A stretch of DNA of 64,000 nucleotides, from contig CACJJL010000001.1 of the NCBI GenBank assembly GCA_902593735.1, positions 62,001 through 126,000 on the forward strand, read 5' to 3'. This DNA is from an uncultured SAR116 cluster alpha proteobacterium. GTDB lineage: Bacteria > Pseudomonadota > Alphaproteobacteria > Puniceispirillales > Marisalimonadaceae. Below, one piece after another: positions 18,548-27,885 of the stretch (the stretch's first letter is position 1; each line of letters opens with the position of its first letter). The notes below the pieces were generated by a model, which saw only the letters and a program-made list of their open reading frames with translations, ran no database searches and was not told the origin of the DNA. The position numbers and the translations under genes are program-made.

Positions 18548-19384
18548 GTGAAAATGCAATCTAAAAGGGAAAAAATTTCATTAGCTGTAATTATGATTAC
18601 TTTAAATGAAGGTCATAATTTGAATGATGCTATAAAACAGTTGGAAAACTGGGCTTCTGAAGTATTTGTCCTAGATAGCTTTAGCAATGATAATACAATA
18701 AATATTCTTAAAAAAAATAATATAGTATACAAGCAAAGAAAGTTCACAAATTTTGGCGATCAGTGGAATTTTGCGCTTAAGATATTCAATATTAAAAGTA
18801 AATTTACAATGAAAATAGATCCAGATGAGAGGCTGACTGAAAAGTTAAAGGTTGAAATATCAGAAAATTTAAAAAATAAAAATAATGTGGGATACGCTTT
18901 TGATAGAGTTTTATATTTTATGGGTAAAGAACTGCCAATTACTCAAGAGGTAACAAGAATATGGAAGACAGGTAAAGCAAAATTTACAGATGTTTTGGTT
19001 AATGAAACTCCAATTATAGAAGGTAATGTTTTTAAGTTGAGTGAAAAATTAATCCATTTAGATAGCCCAACTTTAGAACATTGGTACGCAAAACAAAATC
19101 AATATAGTTCTTCAGAAGCAATGGCTAGAGTAAAAAAACAACATTTACCTTTCAAACCTTCTTTATTTGGAAATAGAGACAACAAAAGAATGTGGATTAA
19201 ACAAAACTTTTCAAGTATCCCAGGAAGGTTTTTATTGTTATTTTTATATTATTATATCATAAGAGGATTGTTTTTAGCTGGTAAAGAAGGCTTTATTTGG
19301 TCTCATCTTAGATCTGAGGTTATGAGAATGAGAGAATATAAGTTCTACGAACTATCAAAGAAGAATAATTTGAGAGATTTATAA
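18548..19384 (+). CDS. GT2 glycosyltransferase, WaaE/KdtX-like
   Basis: This 278-residue inverting glycosyltransferase resembles LPS-core beta-glucosyltransferases of the WaaE type. It has 'VIMITLNEGHNL', 'VLDSFSNDNT' (DXSxD-like), 'DQWNFAL' and 'MKIDPDERLT'. A basic, partly amphipathic C-terminus probably touches the membrane. It starts at GTG (18548); an in-frame ATG two codons later is an alternative. Its stop overlaps the ATG of the next gene by one base (TAATG), so it opens a tightly coupled six-gene operon (18548-26720). Confidence 0.8.
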   Translation: MKMQSKREKISLAVIMITLNEGHNLNDAIKQLENWASEVFVLDSFSNDNTINILKKNNIVYKQRKFTNFGDQWNFALKIFNIKSKFTMKIDPDERLTEKLKVEISENLKNKNNVGYAFDRVLYFMGKELPITQEVTRIWKTGKAKFTDVLVNETPIIEGNVFKLSEKLIHLDSPTLEHWYAKQNQYSSSEAMARVKKQHLPFKPSLFGNRDNKRMWIKQNFSSIPGRFLLLFLYYYIIRGLFLAGKEGFIWSHLRSEVMRMREYKFYELSKKNNLRDL

Positions 19385-21495
19385 TGAAACAACTGATTCA
19401 AGATCTAATGCATGGAAACTTGCAAATTGTTGAAACCTCCTCCCCAACGGTAAGAGAAAGCTATGTTTTGATTAGAACGGAGATGTCACTTATATCATTA
19501 GGAACTGAAAAAATGCTGTTAGATTTTGGTAAAGGAGGATTAATTTCAAAAGCCAGACAAAAACCTGAAAAAGTTAAGCAAGTCCTAGATAAAGTAAGGT
19601 CTGATGGTCTTGCGGCAACAGTTGCAACTGTCAAAAGAAAATTAACAGACCCACTCTCTCTCGGATATTCTAATGTCGGGAAAGTTATTGCTATAGGAAA
19701 AGGTGTTGAAAATGTGTCAATAGGTGACAGAGTCTTATCTAATGGATCACACGCAGAAATAGTAAATGTTCCTTCTAATTTGGTTTCCAAGATTCCAGAT
19801 AATGTAAAAAGTGAAGATGCTGTTTTTGGAGTAATTGGAGCTATTGCGCTTCAGTCTGTAAGATTGGTAAAACCAACTATTGGTGAAACTATTTGTATAA
19901 TGGGATTAGGTTTAATAGGTAATATTTTGGTACAAATTTTACTTGCAAATGGTTGTAATGTAGTTGTAGTTGAAAAAAATAAAGACAGACTCTCTCTTAT
20001 AAAGAATAAAAACGTTAAGAAAATAAACCTTTCATCCTGTAATAATATTGAAAAAGAGATTGAAGAAATTACTAATGGCCAAGGAGTTGATGGAGTTATA
20101 ATTGCAACAGCAACTAAGAGTAATCAACCTTGTGTTGATGCTGTTAAAATCACAAGATCAAGGGGCAGAATAATCATTGTTGGGACTGTTGGTATTGATG
20201 TAGATAGAGACTTACTATTCAAAAAAGAAATATCAATTCAGGTTAGCAGGTCTTATGGTCCTGGAAGATACGATACTAAATATGAAAATAAAAATCAAGA
20301 TTACCCTATAGATTATGTCAGATGGAGTGCTGGAAGAAATTTTAACGCATTCCTAAATTTATTACAAAATGAACAAATTTCACTATTTGGAGTTTCTAAG
20401 CAAAAACATAAATTTGAGGATGCTGTTGAAGTTTATAAGCAATTGAATAAAAATAATACTATCTTGGGTAATATTTTATATTTTTCAAATCCTGAGAAAA
20501 AAGCGCAAAAAAATAAAAATTTTATTATTAATGATAAAACTATAGTAGAAAAAAAAATAATCTCAAATTCTATAAAAAAAATAGGGTTTATTGGTTCAGG
20601 TAATTATGCTCAATCCTTTTTATTACCTTGTTTAGCAAAATTTAGAGTAGATTTAAAAACTTTAGTTTCAAGAAATCCAGTTACTTTAGCTCATTTAGGA
20701 AAAAAGTTTAGATTTAAAAATTTTTCGTGTGATTTAAAAGATATACTAGAAGATAATGAAATTGAAACTGTTTTTGTTGCCACCAATCACGATAGTCATG
20801 CTCAATTAGTAATTGATTGTCTTAAAAAAAATAAAAATGTTTATGTTGAAAAACCGCTATGTATTAATAACAAAGAGTTAAATGCAATAATTGATGAATA
20901 TCAAACTTCTAAATCAAGTCTTTTTATTGGTTTTAATAGACGATTTGCACCATTTTACCAACTTAGTAAGTCTCTTGTGGTAGATACTTACTCTCCTATT
21001 GTCATTAATATTACAATTAATGCAGGTATTATATCCAAAGATCATTGGGTACATGATAGTAAAATTGGGGGCGGTAGAATAATTGGAGAAATGTGTCATT
21101 TCTTAGATTTGTTAGTTTACATTACTAATTCTCTTATAGTAGATATAGATGTCAATTCTTTATCACATTCCAATGGTAAAAATGTGTTTGCAACAATAAA
21201 ATTAAATAATGGGTCAATTGGAAACATTCACTATATAACTAACGGGAACAGGAGTTTCCCAAAAGAGAGAGTTGAAATATTTCACTCCGAAAAAATAATT
21301 CAAATTAATAATTTCAAGTCAATTAAATTTTATGGGTATAAAAATCAAAGTTCAAAATTTTCTTTTATACAAAATAAAGGTGTAGAAAAAATGATGAATA
21401 CGTTATTAAATTATAATCAAAATAAAGATGTTCCTTCAATAGAAGAAATTATCAACGTAACAAAAGCATCTTTTGAGATAGATAAAAGTATTTAA
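19384..21495 (+). CDS. Bi-domain oxidoreductase: zinc-type alcohol dehydrogenase fused to Gfo/Idh/MocA
   Basis: This is a 703-residue fusion. Residues about 1-350 form a medium-chain dehydrogenase ('GVIGAIALQSVRLVKP', 'MGLGLIGNILVQILL'). Residues about 390-703 form a Gfo/Idh/MocA domain with 'KKIGFIGSGNYAQ' and the 'YVEKPLC' EKP motif. This fusion recurs in bacterial polysaccharide clusters next to heparinase II/III proteins, exactly as here. The reaction is not established to my knowledge; oxidation/reduction of a sugar or uronate is expected. It is flanked by one-base TAATG overlaps on both sides, so it is translationally coupled. Confidence 0.85.
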   Translation: MKQLIQDLMHGNLQIVETSSPTVRESYVLIRTEMSLISLGTEKMLLDFGKGGLISKARQKPEKVKQVLDKVRSDGLAATVATVKRKLTDPLSLGYSNVGKVIAIGKGVENVSIGDRVLSNGSHAEIVNVPSNLVSKIPDNVKSEDAVFGVIGAIALQSVRLVKPTIGETICIMGLGLIGNILVQILLANGCNVVVVEKNKDRLSLIKNKNVKKINLSSCNNIEKEIEEITNGQGVDGVIIATATKSNQPCVDAVKITRSRGRIIIVGTVGIDVDRDLLFKKEISIQVSRSYGPGRYDTKYENKNQDYPIDYVRWSAGRNFNAFLNLLQNEQISLFGVSKQKHKFEDAVEVYKQLNKNNTILGNILYFSNPEKKAQKNKNFIINDKTIVEKKIISNSIKKIGFIGSGNYAQSFLLPCLAKFRVDLKTLVSRNPVTLAHLGKKFRFKNFSCDLKDILEDNEIETVFVATNHDSHAQLVIDCLKKNKNVYVEKPLCINNKELNAIIDEYQTSKSSLFIGFNRRFAPFYQLSKSLVVDTYSPIVINITINAGIISKDHWVHDSKIGGGRIIGEMCHFLDLLVYITNSLIVDIDVNSLSHSNGKNVFATIKLNNGSIGNIHYITNGNRSFPKERVEIFHSEKIIQINNFKSIKFYGYKNQSSKFSFIQNKGVEKMMNTLLNYNQNKDVPSIEEIINVTKASFEIDKSI

Positions 21496-23147
21496 TGTCA
21501 AATCTCCTAAATTTAAAACTATTTTTGGTTACTTTATATTATTTAAAAATTAGTCAAATATTATGGAGAATATACTACTATTTAAAACCAAGAAAATTTA
21601 CTAAATTTAATACAATTAAAAAAATTAATAATTTAAAAATTAAAACTAAATTTTTGCCAAAGCCAAATTCTATAATTAGTAAAAATAAATTTGTTTTTTT
21701 AAACAAAGTTAAATCTATCCCAGATAATTTAGAAATAGAGAAAATAAAATATTCAAAATTGTGGATATACAATTTAAACTATTTTGATTTTCTTAATTGT
21801 AACATGGACAAAATTAGACATTCAATAGCCTTAGATTTTATGAAAAGATGGGTGAATGAGGTTAAATCCCCAAACTACTATGGTTACGACCCTTACCCTA
21901 CTTCTATAAGAATAGTAAATTGGATAAAATTTTATTTGCATACTAACATAATGAACGACAATGTTAAGTTAAGTTTGAGAAAGCAAACTGACTATTTGTA
22001 TCATAATCTTGAATGGCATTTATTAGGTAATCATATCTTAGCAAATGCAAAAGCTTTAATATTTTCAGGGCTTTTTTTTGTTGATCAAGACTCAAAAAAG
22101 TGGAGATTAAAAGGAGTACAAATTTACAGAAAGCAACTCAAAGAGCAAATTTTACAAGATGGTGGCCATTTTGAAAAATCACCTATGTATCACGCTATAA
22201 TACTTGAAGATATTTTAGATATAATCAATCTTTCGTATAAGTGCAACAATATGTTACCTCTTAATTTCAGAAATCAATTAAATTTGACTGCCAAAAAAAT
22301 GTTATCGTGGTTAAATATAATGTCTTACAAAAATGGTGAAACTCCAAATTTTAATGATAATTCATCAAATATTTCTAATAATATAATTACATTGTCTAAA
22401 TATGCCAAAAAACTTGGTATCAATGCTTCAAATAATTATAAATCAAGCAATAATATAAGTATAAAAAAATTGCAAAGTTCAGGCTTTATTAGGGTTGATC
22501 AAAAAGATGCTACAAGTTTTTTAGATGTAGGTTCAATTGGTGCATCTTATATTCCAGGTCACGCTCATGCAGACTCATTATCATTTGAGGCTTCTTTCTT
22601 TAAAAAAAGATTTTTTGTAAATTTAGGTGTTTCTACGTATGAAAACTCGTATAGAAGGTTTTTAGAAAGAAGTACTAAATCTCACAATACTGTTGAAGTA
22701 GATAAAAAAAATTCAACAGAGGTTTGGTCCAGCTTCAGAGTTGCCTTTCGGGCAAGGGTATTTGGATTAAAAACAAAAAAATCTGAATCAACATATTATA
22801 TCTCTTGCTATCATGATGGATATAGTACAATAACAAAAAAAAATTATCATTATAGAAATTGGATTTTTAACGAAAATAAAATTTTTATAAAGGATGAAGT
22901 GGTTTCTAAAAATTGTTCTGCAATAGCAAATTTTATATTACATCCCGACATAAAACTCATTAAAAATGATTTAAAAAAAAAATATATTTTAAAAAATAAA
23001 AGTGATAAAGTTTATCTTTTAATTAAACATGGCGAGCCCAAAATAGTAGAAAAATTTTATGCACCTGAATTTGGGATATTAAAAAAAACTAAGTGCATAT
23101 CAATATCATTACAAAAATCGAAATCAGAAATAATCTTAACTTGGTAA
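21495..23147 (+). CDS. Heparinase II/III family protein (putative polysaccharide lyase)
   Basis: The 550-residue protein has an alpha/alpha toroid N-terminal half ('GNHILANAKALIFSG', 'GGHFEKSPMYHAI') and a C-terminal beta-sandwich with 'PGHAHADSLSFEASF', typical of heparinase II/III. The catalytic His/Tyr region is present. No signal peptide is obvious: the N-terminus is hydrophobic but lacks a clear cleavage site. It is probably involved in trimming or modifying a uronate-containing glycan made by the same operon (UDP-ManNAcA genes follow). It is coupled to the bi-domain oxidoreductase by a TAATG overlap. Confidence 0.8.
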   Translation: MSNLLNLKLFLVTLYYLKISQILWRIYYYLKPRKFTKFNTIKKINNLKIKTKFLPKPNSIISKNKFVFLNKVKSIPDNLEIEKIKYSKLWIYNLNYFDFLNCNMDKIRHSIALDFMKRWVNEVKSPNYYGYDPYPTSIRIVNWIKFYLHTNIMNDNVKLSLRKQTDYLYHNLEWHLLGNHILANAKALIFSGLFFVDQDSKKWRLKGVQIYRKQLKEQILQDGGHFEKSPMYHAIILEDILDIINLSYKCNNMLPLNFRNQLNLTAKKMLSWLNIMSYKNGETPNFNDNSSNISNNIITLSKYAKKLGINASNNYKSSNNISIKKLQSSGFIRVDQKDATSFLDVGSIGASYIPGHAHADSLSFEASFFKKRFFVNLGVSTYENSYRRFLERSTKSHNTVEVDKKNSTEVWSSFRVAFRARVFGLKTKKSESTYYISCYHDGYSTITKKNYHYRNWIFNENKIFIKDEVVSKNCSAIANFILHPDIKLIKNDLKKKYILKNKSDKVYLLIKHGEPKIVEKFYAPEFGILKKTKCISISLQKSKSEIILTW

Positions 23148-23150
23148 ACT

Positions 23151-24371
23151 ATGATGCATATACTTCTTATTTCTGATAACTTTTATCCTGAAACCAATGC
23201 GCCTGCAACTAGGGGCTTTGAGCATTGCAAAGTATGGGTAAAACAAGGTCATAAGGTAACTGTTATAACCTCATTTCCTAACTTTCCTTCAGGGAAAATA
23301 TTTGAGGGTTATAAGAACAAATTCCGTAATATTGAAAATATTGATGGTATAAATGTTTTTAGAGTCTGGACATACATGTCTCCAAATTCTGGAATATGGA
23401 AAAGAATATTAGATCAAGCTAGTTTTATGTTTACATCATTTATAAACGGTCTTTCCATAAAAAATATAGATGTGATTGTTGGAACTACCCCACATATGTT
23501 TACACCTATAGCTTCTCTGATGTTAGCAAAAATTAAAAAAACTTCTTTTATATTAGAATTAAGAGATTTGTGGCCAGATAGTATGTTAGCAGTTGGTATC
23601 AATAACAAGAGGCATTTATATAATATTGCAAAAGTAATTGAAAAAAAATTATATTTTTCAGCTGATTTAATTATACCGGTAACCTATTCTTTTAAAAGAT
23701 ATCTAATTAATCTAGGGTTACCAGAAAAAAAAATCAAAGTAGTTATGAACGGAGTCGATACTAAGTTTTTTGATTTTAAAAAAAATAAATATGTTAAAAG
23801 AAGCTCTAAATTTTTTACAATAAGTTATATTGGAACAATTGGTATGGCGCACTCTATCAAAACCATAATAGAAGCTGCTAAAATTATATATAAAAAACAC
23901 AGAGATTTAAGAATTGTATTTCAAATAATTGGTGATGGTGCAGATAAAAAAAATATAGAACATGAAGCATTAAAAATTAATAATGTTAAAGTTTTACCAT
24001 CAGTTCCTAAAAATCTAGTATTAGAATATCTTGACAGGACAGATGCAGGCATAATTCATTTAAAAAAAAATCCTTTATACAAAACTGTTGTTCCTTCTAA
24101 AATGTTTGAATATATTGCTATGGGAGTTCCAATTTTACATGGTGTAGATGGTGAATCCCATAATATTTTGAAAAAATATAAACTAGGTTTATATTTTGAA
24201 CAAGAAAGCCCAAATGCTCTATATTCAGCTATAATAAAACTTTATAATGACAAACCATTATATAATGAAATATCTGAAAACTGTGTTAAAACTTCCAAAG
24301 TTTTTGAAAGAGAAATTTTAGCTCTTAAAATGTTAGAGGAATTAAAAAAATTTGAAAAAAACAAAAAATAA
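23151..24371 (+). CDS. Glycosyltransferase family 4 (WbuB-like)
   Basis: This 406-residue GT-B enzyme has 'LISDNFYPETNAPATRG' (WbuB-type N-terminus), 'ELRDLWPDS', 'VVMNGVDTKFF', 'QIIGDGADKKN' and the donor-site region 'VPSKMFEYIAMGVPIL'. WbuB-like proteins transfer N-acetylated amino sugars such as L-FucNAc. It starts 3 bp after the heparinase-like gene. The last 20 bp overlap the wecB start. The donor could be UDP-ManNAcA from the following genes (inference). Confidence 0.85.
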   Translation: MMHILLISDNFYPETNAPATRGFEHCKVWVKQGHKVTVITSFPNFPSGKIFEGYKNKFRNIENIDGINVFRVWTYMSPNSGIWKRILDQASFMFTSFINGLSIKNIDVIVGTTPHMFTPIASLMLAKIKKTSFILELRDLWPDSMLAVGINNKRHLYNIAKVIEKKLYFSADLIIPVTYSFKRYLINLGLPEKKIKVVMNGVDTKFFDFKKNKYVKRSSKFFTISYIGTIGMAHSIKTIIEAAKIIYKKHRDLRIVFQIIGDGADKKNIEHEALKINNVKVLPSVPKNLVLEYLDRTDAGIIHLKKNPLYKTVVPSKMFEYIAMGVPILHGVDGESHNILKKYKLGLYFEQESPNALYSAIIKLYNDKPLYNEISENCVKTSKVFEREILALKMLEELKKFEKNKK

Positions 24372-25515
24372 TAAAATTAAAGTTCTTTTGATATTTGGAA
24401 CAAGGCCAGAGGTTATAAAAATGGCTCCGATTTTATGGCAATTAGAAAAAAATAAAGATTTTTTTGAAACTTTTACTTGCGTAACATCTCAACACAAATC
24501 TTTGATTACAAAACTCATTGACACGCTTAAAATTAATGTTGATTTTAATCTAAGAATTATGAAAAAGGGCCAAAGCTTATCTGATTTAAGCTCATCTTTA
24601 ATTAAAAAAATAAACTTGGTAATTAAAAATGTTAACCCTAATGTAGTGATGGTTCAAGGTGACACTATCTCTTCATTTGCTGGAGCTTTATGTGCTTTTT
24701 ATAATAATATAAAAATATGTCATATTGAGGCAGGGTTAAGATCATTTGACATGCAAGCTCCCTTTCCTGAAGAATTTTACAGAAAATCTATAAGTTCAAT
24801 TGCATATTTAAATTTTTCACCGACATCAATAAATAAAAATAATTTGTTAAAGGAAAAGATTTGTAAAGAAAATATTTATATAACAGGAAATACAGTAATT
24901 GATTGTTTAGTCAAAATGTTAAATTTATATAAAACAGATAATAATACAAATCGTAAAATTAAAAAAAATTTAGACAATAAAATAAGTTTTAATTGGCAGA
25001 CAGAAAAATTTATATTGATCACTGGCCACAGAAGGGAAAATATAGGTCAAGCATTTGAAAATATTATGAAAGCACTTTCATTTCTAGCAAAGAAATATCC
25101 AAAGATTCAATTTGTTTATCCAATCCATCCAAATCCGTGGGTAAGAAAAACTTTTAAAAGTTTAACAACTAAATTAAAAAACTTTCATTTAATTGAGCCC
25201 CTTGAATATTTGGAATTTTCTATATTAATGAGCAAATGTTTCTTCTTGATGACGGATAGCGGAGGTGTTCAAGAAGAGGCTCCATCTTTAGGAAAGCCAG
25301 TTCTTGTTATGAGAGACAAAACAGAAAGAATTGAAGGACTTCAAAAAGGAGTTGTAAAACTTGTTGGATCAAATTCTGATAAAATTATTAAAGAAGCTCA
25401 AATTTTGATATCAAACCAAAATGAGTATATTAAAATGTCTAAGATAAATAATCCCTATGGAAATGGTAAAGCAGCTGAAAAAATTGTTACAATAGTTAAA
25501 GATAGATTTTCATGA
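24352..25515 (+). CDS. wecB: UDP-N-acetylglucosamine 2-epimerase (non-hydrolysing)
   Basis: The 387-residue enzyme interconverts UDP-GlcNAc and UDP-ManNAc. The motifs are complete: 'FGTRPEVIKMAPI', 'VQGDTISS', 'CHIEAGLRSFD', 'TGHRRENIG' and 'TDSGGVQEEAP'. The ORF starts at TTG (24352), inside the end of the preceding glycosyltransferase gene. It overlaps the next gene (dehydrogenase) by 4 bp (ATGA). The pair WecB-WecC makes UDP-N-acetylmannosaminuronic acid. Confidence 0.9.
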   Translation: MKKTKNNKIKVLLIFGTRPEVIKMAPILWQLEKNKDFFETFTCVTSQHKSLITKLIDTLKINVDFNLRIMKKGQSLSDLSSSLIKKINLVIKNVNPNVVMVQGDTISSFAGALCAFYNNIKICHIEAGLRSFDMQAPFPEEFYRKSISSIAYLNFSPTSINKNNLLKEKICKENIYITGNTVIDCLVKMLNLYKTDNNTNRKIKKNLDNKISFNWQTEKFILITGHRRENIGQAFENIMKALSFLAKKYPKIQFVYPIHPNPWVRKTFKSLTTKLKNFHLIEPLEYLEFSILMSKCFFLMTDSGGVQEEAPSLGKPVLVMRDKTERIEGLQKGVVKLVGSNSDKIIKEAQILISNQNEYIKMSKINNPYGNGKAAEKIVTIVKDRFS

Positions 25516-26720
25516 AAGAAAAAGTTTGTATTTTAGGTTTGGGTTATATTGGTCTTCCAACGGCTTGTTTGATTTCAGAAAATTCATTTGACGTTTGTGG
25601 AATAGATGTGGATGAACAAGTCCTAAAAAATGTAAGGAATTTAAACATATATATTAATGAACCTTCTTTAAATTCATTATTAAAGAAATGTTTAAAAAGT
25701 GAAAATTTAAAAGTTCAAAATATACCTACTTACGCTGACTATTTCCTGATCTGTACTCCTACACCTATTGTTTATAACAACAATCAAGCCAAGCCAGATT
25801 TGAGTTTCGTTTTTGGAGCTATTGATAGTATTCTATTTTTTTTAAAAAATAATAATACCATTATTATAGAATCAACTGTACCAGTTGGAACTACTGAAAA
25901 AATAACTAAATATGTAAAGCAAGCTCGTCCTGATTTAAATAAGATTTTCATAGCTTACTGTCCAGAAAGAGTTTTGCCAGGCAATATAGTTTTTGAATTA
26001 AAGAACAATACTAGGATAATAGGTGGGATAAACAAAATCAGTACAAATAAAGTCGCTAAGTTTTATCAAAGTTTCGTTTTGGGAGAGATTTTACATACGA
26101 CAAGTAAGGTTGCAGAAATATGTAAACTTGCGGAAAACGCTTTTAGAGATGTAAATATAGCTTTTGCTAATGAATTGTCACTTATTTGTAAAGATAAAAA
26201 TATTAATGTATCTGAAGTTATAAATTTTACAAATAAACATCCTAGAGTAAATATTTTAAAGCCTGGTATCGGTGTTGGTGGCCATTGTATACCTGTAGAT
26301 CCATGGTTCTTAATATCTGAAAATTATAAAAAAAGTGAATTGATGAGAACCGCTAGAGAAGTTAATACAAAAAAAACTATCTATATAATTAATGATATTG
26401 AAATGCAAATTGAATCATTTTTTAAAAATAACAAACGATTACCTGTTGTTTCCTTTTTTGGCGTATCTTACAAAGAAAACTCAAATGATGTTAGAGGGGC
26501 TCCTGCCGTTCAAATAATAGATAAAATAATAAAGAAATTAGATAAGTTTTATATTGTAGATTCATTTGTTGAAAAAATTTTAAATATCAAAACACATAAT
26601 TTAGAAACAGCATTAGAAAACTCTGATATTATTTTTATTTTAGTAAAACACGACAATTTTAATGATATTGATATAAAAATTTTTAATAAAATTATTTTTA
26701 TTGATTATACTTGTAGCTAA
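25512..26720 (+). CDS. wecC: UDP-N-acetyl-D-mannosamine dehydrogenase
   Basis: This 402-residue member of the UDP-glucose/GDP-mannose dehydrogenase family has 'LGLGYIGLPTAC' (NAD loop), 'STVPVGTTEK', 'YCPERVLPG' and the catalytic Cys in 'GVGGHCIPVDPWF'. 'CPERVLPG' and 'HCIPVDPWF' are the WecC-type versions of the motifs. It oxidises UDP-ManNAc to UDP-ManNAcA with two NAD+. It is the last gene of the operon. Its stop overlaps the stop of the convergent NlpC/P60 gene by 4 bp. Confidence 0.9.
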   Translation: MKEKVCILGLGYIGLPTACLISENSFDVCGIDVDEQVLKNVRNLNIYINEPSLNSLLKKCLKSENLKVQNIPTYADYFLICTPTPIVYNNNQAKPDLSFVFGAIDSILFFLKNNNTIIIESTVPVGTTEKITKYVKQARPDLNKIFIAYCPERVLPGNIVFELKNNTRIIGGINKISTNKVAKFYQSFVLGEILHTTSKVAEICKLAENAFRDVNIAFANELSLICKDKNINVSEVINFTNKHPRVNILKPGIGVGGHCIPVDPWFLISENYKKSELMRTAREVNTKKTIYIINDIEMQIESFFKNNKRLPVVSFFGVSYKENSNDVRGAPAVQIIDKIIKKLDKFYIVDSFVEKILNIKTHNLETALENSDIIFILVKHDNFNDIDIKIFNKIIFIDYTCS

Positions 26721-27493
26721 TTATTAAGTTTATAAATTTCATATGGTTTACCTATTCTTTCAACAACATCAATTATTTTTTCTACAGAAACCTTCATATT
26801 AAACATATTTGAATGAACCATATTGTCATTATCGATAATAATTCCAACGTGGCCATCCCAAAAAATTAAATTTCCTCTCTCTAAATTGTTTAAGTTTGTT
26901 AAAACCAATTTTCCAAATAATTTTTGTTCGGAGGAATTTCTTGATATTTTTATACCCCCAGCTTGAAGAGAAAGTTGAACTAAGGCAGAACAATCAATGC
27001 CTAAACTATTTCGTCCTCCCCATTTATAAGGTGTATTAACAAAGGACTCTGCAATGGTTACCCAATCTTCAATTTTTTTTGAAAGTTCAATAAGGTGTTG
27101 TTTTGAAACATAACCAAATTTTTTTTGTTTTTTGTCTAAAAGAATTTTAAACAAAGTTTTTCCCTTTGATGAAACGTGTATTTGAGAACCCAAGGGTAAA
27201 TACATTAAGGGTTTGGATTTTATATCCTCTTTTTCGTATACAATAGTTCTTAATGATAAGACCCTGTGGTTTGCCTTAGAAAGATTTCCAAGATCACTAA
27301 AGCTCAACCAACCTTTATAATTATCTGTTAAGAGTCTCCCATAACAAAGTTTATCTTTGATTTTTAAAACCTCAAATTCTTCTCCAAATAAGCATTCTGT
27401 TTCTACATGAAACTCTTTGTTTTTAATTGAAAATAATTCTGTAGAAGGTTCAATTATTTTTAAGATATTTTTAGAATATATTTCTATGTTCAC
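26717..27493 (-). CDS. NlpC/P60 (C40) peptidase with N-terminal SH3-like domains
   Basis: The 258-residue protein is probably a gamma-D-glutamyl-meso-DAP endopeptidase or related cell-wall hydrolase. The C-terminal domain has 'YKWGGRNSLGIDCSALVQL' (C168), 'GHVGIII' (H215) and 'MVHSN' (H227). The first 140 residues form two SH3-like repeats that should bind wall peptides. There is no signal peptide in the ORF, as in the DapL/YafL-like proteins that act on recycled muropeptides. It overlaps the upstream amidase gene by 23 bp. The pair may therefore be a recycling unit. Confidence 0.85.
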   Translation of the reverse strand: MNIEIYSKNILKIIEPSTELFSIKNKEFHVETECLFGEEFEVLKIKDKLCYGRLLTDNYKGWLSFSDLGNLSKANHRVLSLRTIVYEKEDIKSKPLMYLPLGSQIHVSSKGKTLFKILLDKKQKKFGYVSKQHLIELSKKIEDWVTIAESFVNTPYKWGGRNSLGIDCSALVQLSLQAGGIKISRNSSEQKLFGKLVLTNLNNLERGNLIFWDGHVGIIIDNDNMVHSNMFNMKVSVEKIIDVVERIGKPYEIYKLNN

Positions 27494-27875
27494 ACCAAGC
27501 TTTTACATCAAAATTAGGACATGTTTTATTAGTAGATTTTGTATTATTGTGACCTTCTATTTCAGCAAGAGGATATTTTGTTTTCCACCATCTAAGAATA
27601 TTTTCCAAGGAATCAAATTGGCTTGTTGTAAACTCGTCCCTACCTATTAAACATACTCCTAGAGAAATTGTGTTTTTGCCTTTTACGTGAGCTCCAATCC
27701 AATATTCAGGTCTACCATTCTGAATTTCTCCATTCCTCAATATTACTTTGTGATAACCAATGCCATTCCAGCCAAAATTTAAGTGCATTTGATGTAAATC
27801 ACTTGCGTTTAAATTTTCACTATTTGGAGTGTCAGAACAGTGTACTATTAGGAATTGAATATTTTTTTTATTTAG
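27471..27875 (-). CDS. N-acetylmuramoyl-L-alanine amidase, T7-lysozyme-like (Amidase_2)
   Basis: This short zinc amidase should cleave the MurNAc-L-Ala bond. All T7 lysozyme active-site residues have counterparts. In ORF-track numbering these are His in 'VHCSDTP' (H23), Tyr in 'GYHKVI' (Y52), His in 'EGHNNT' (H120), and Lys/Cys in 'NKTCPNF' (K128, C130). I chose the internal ATG at 27875 (134 residues, 'MLNKKNIQFLIVHCSDT'), which removes a 23-bp overlap with manC. The track start is 27908. No signal peptide is visible, consistent with a cytoplasmic or phage-type enzyme. It is followed by the overlapping NlpC/P60 gene. Confidence 0.85.
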   Translation of the reverse strand, partial: LNKKNIQFLIVHCSDTPNSENLNASDLHQMHLNFGWNGIGYHKVILRNGEIQNGRPEYWIGAHVKGKNTISLGVCLIGRDEFTTSQFDSLENILRWWKTKYPLAEIEGHNNTKSTNKTCPNFDVKAWCEHRNIF

Positions 27876-27885
27876 CATAATTCTA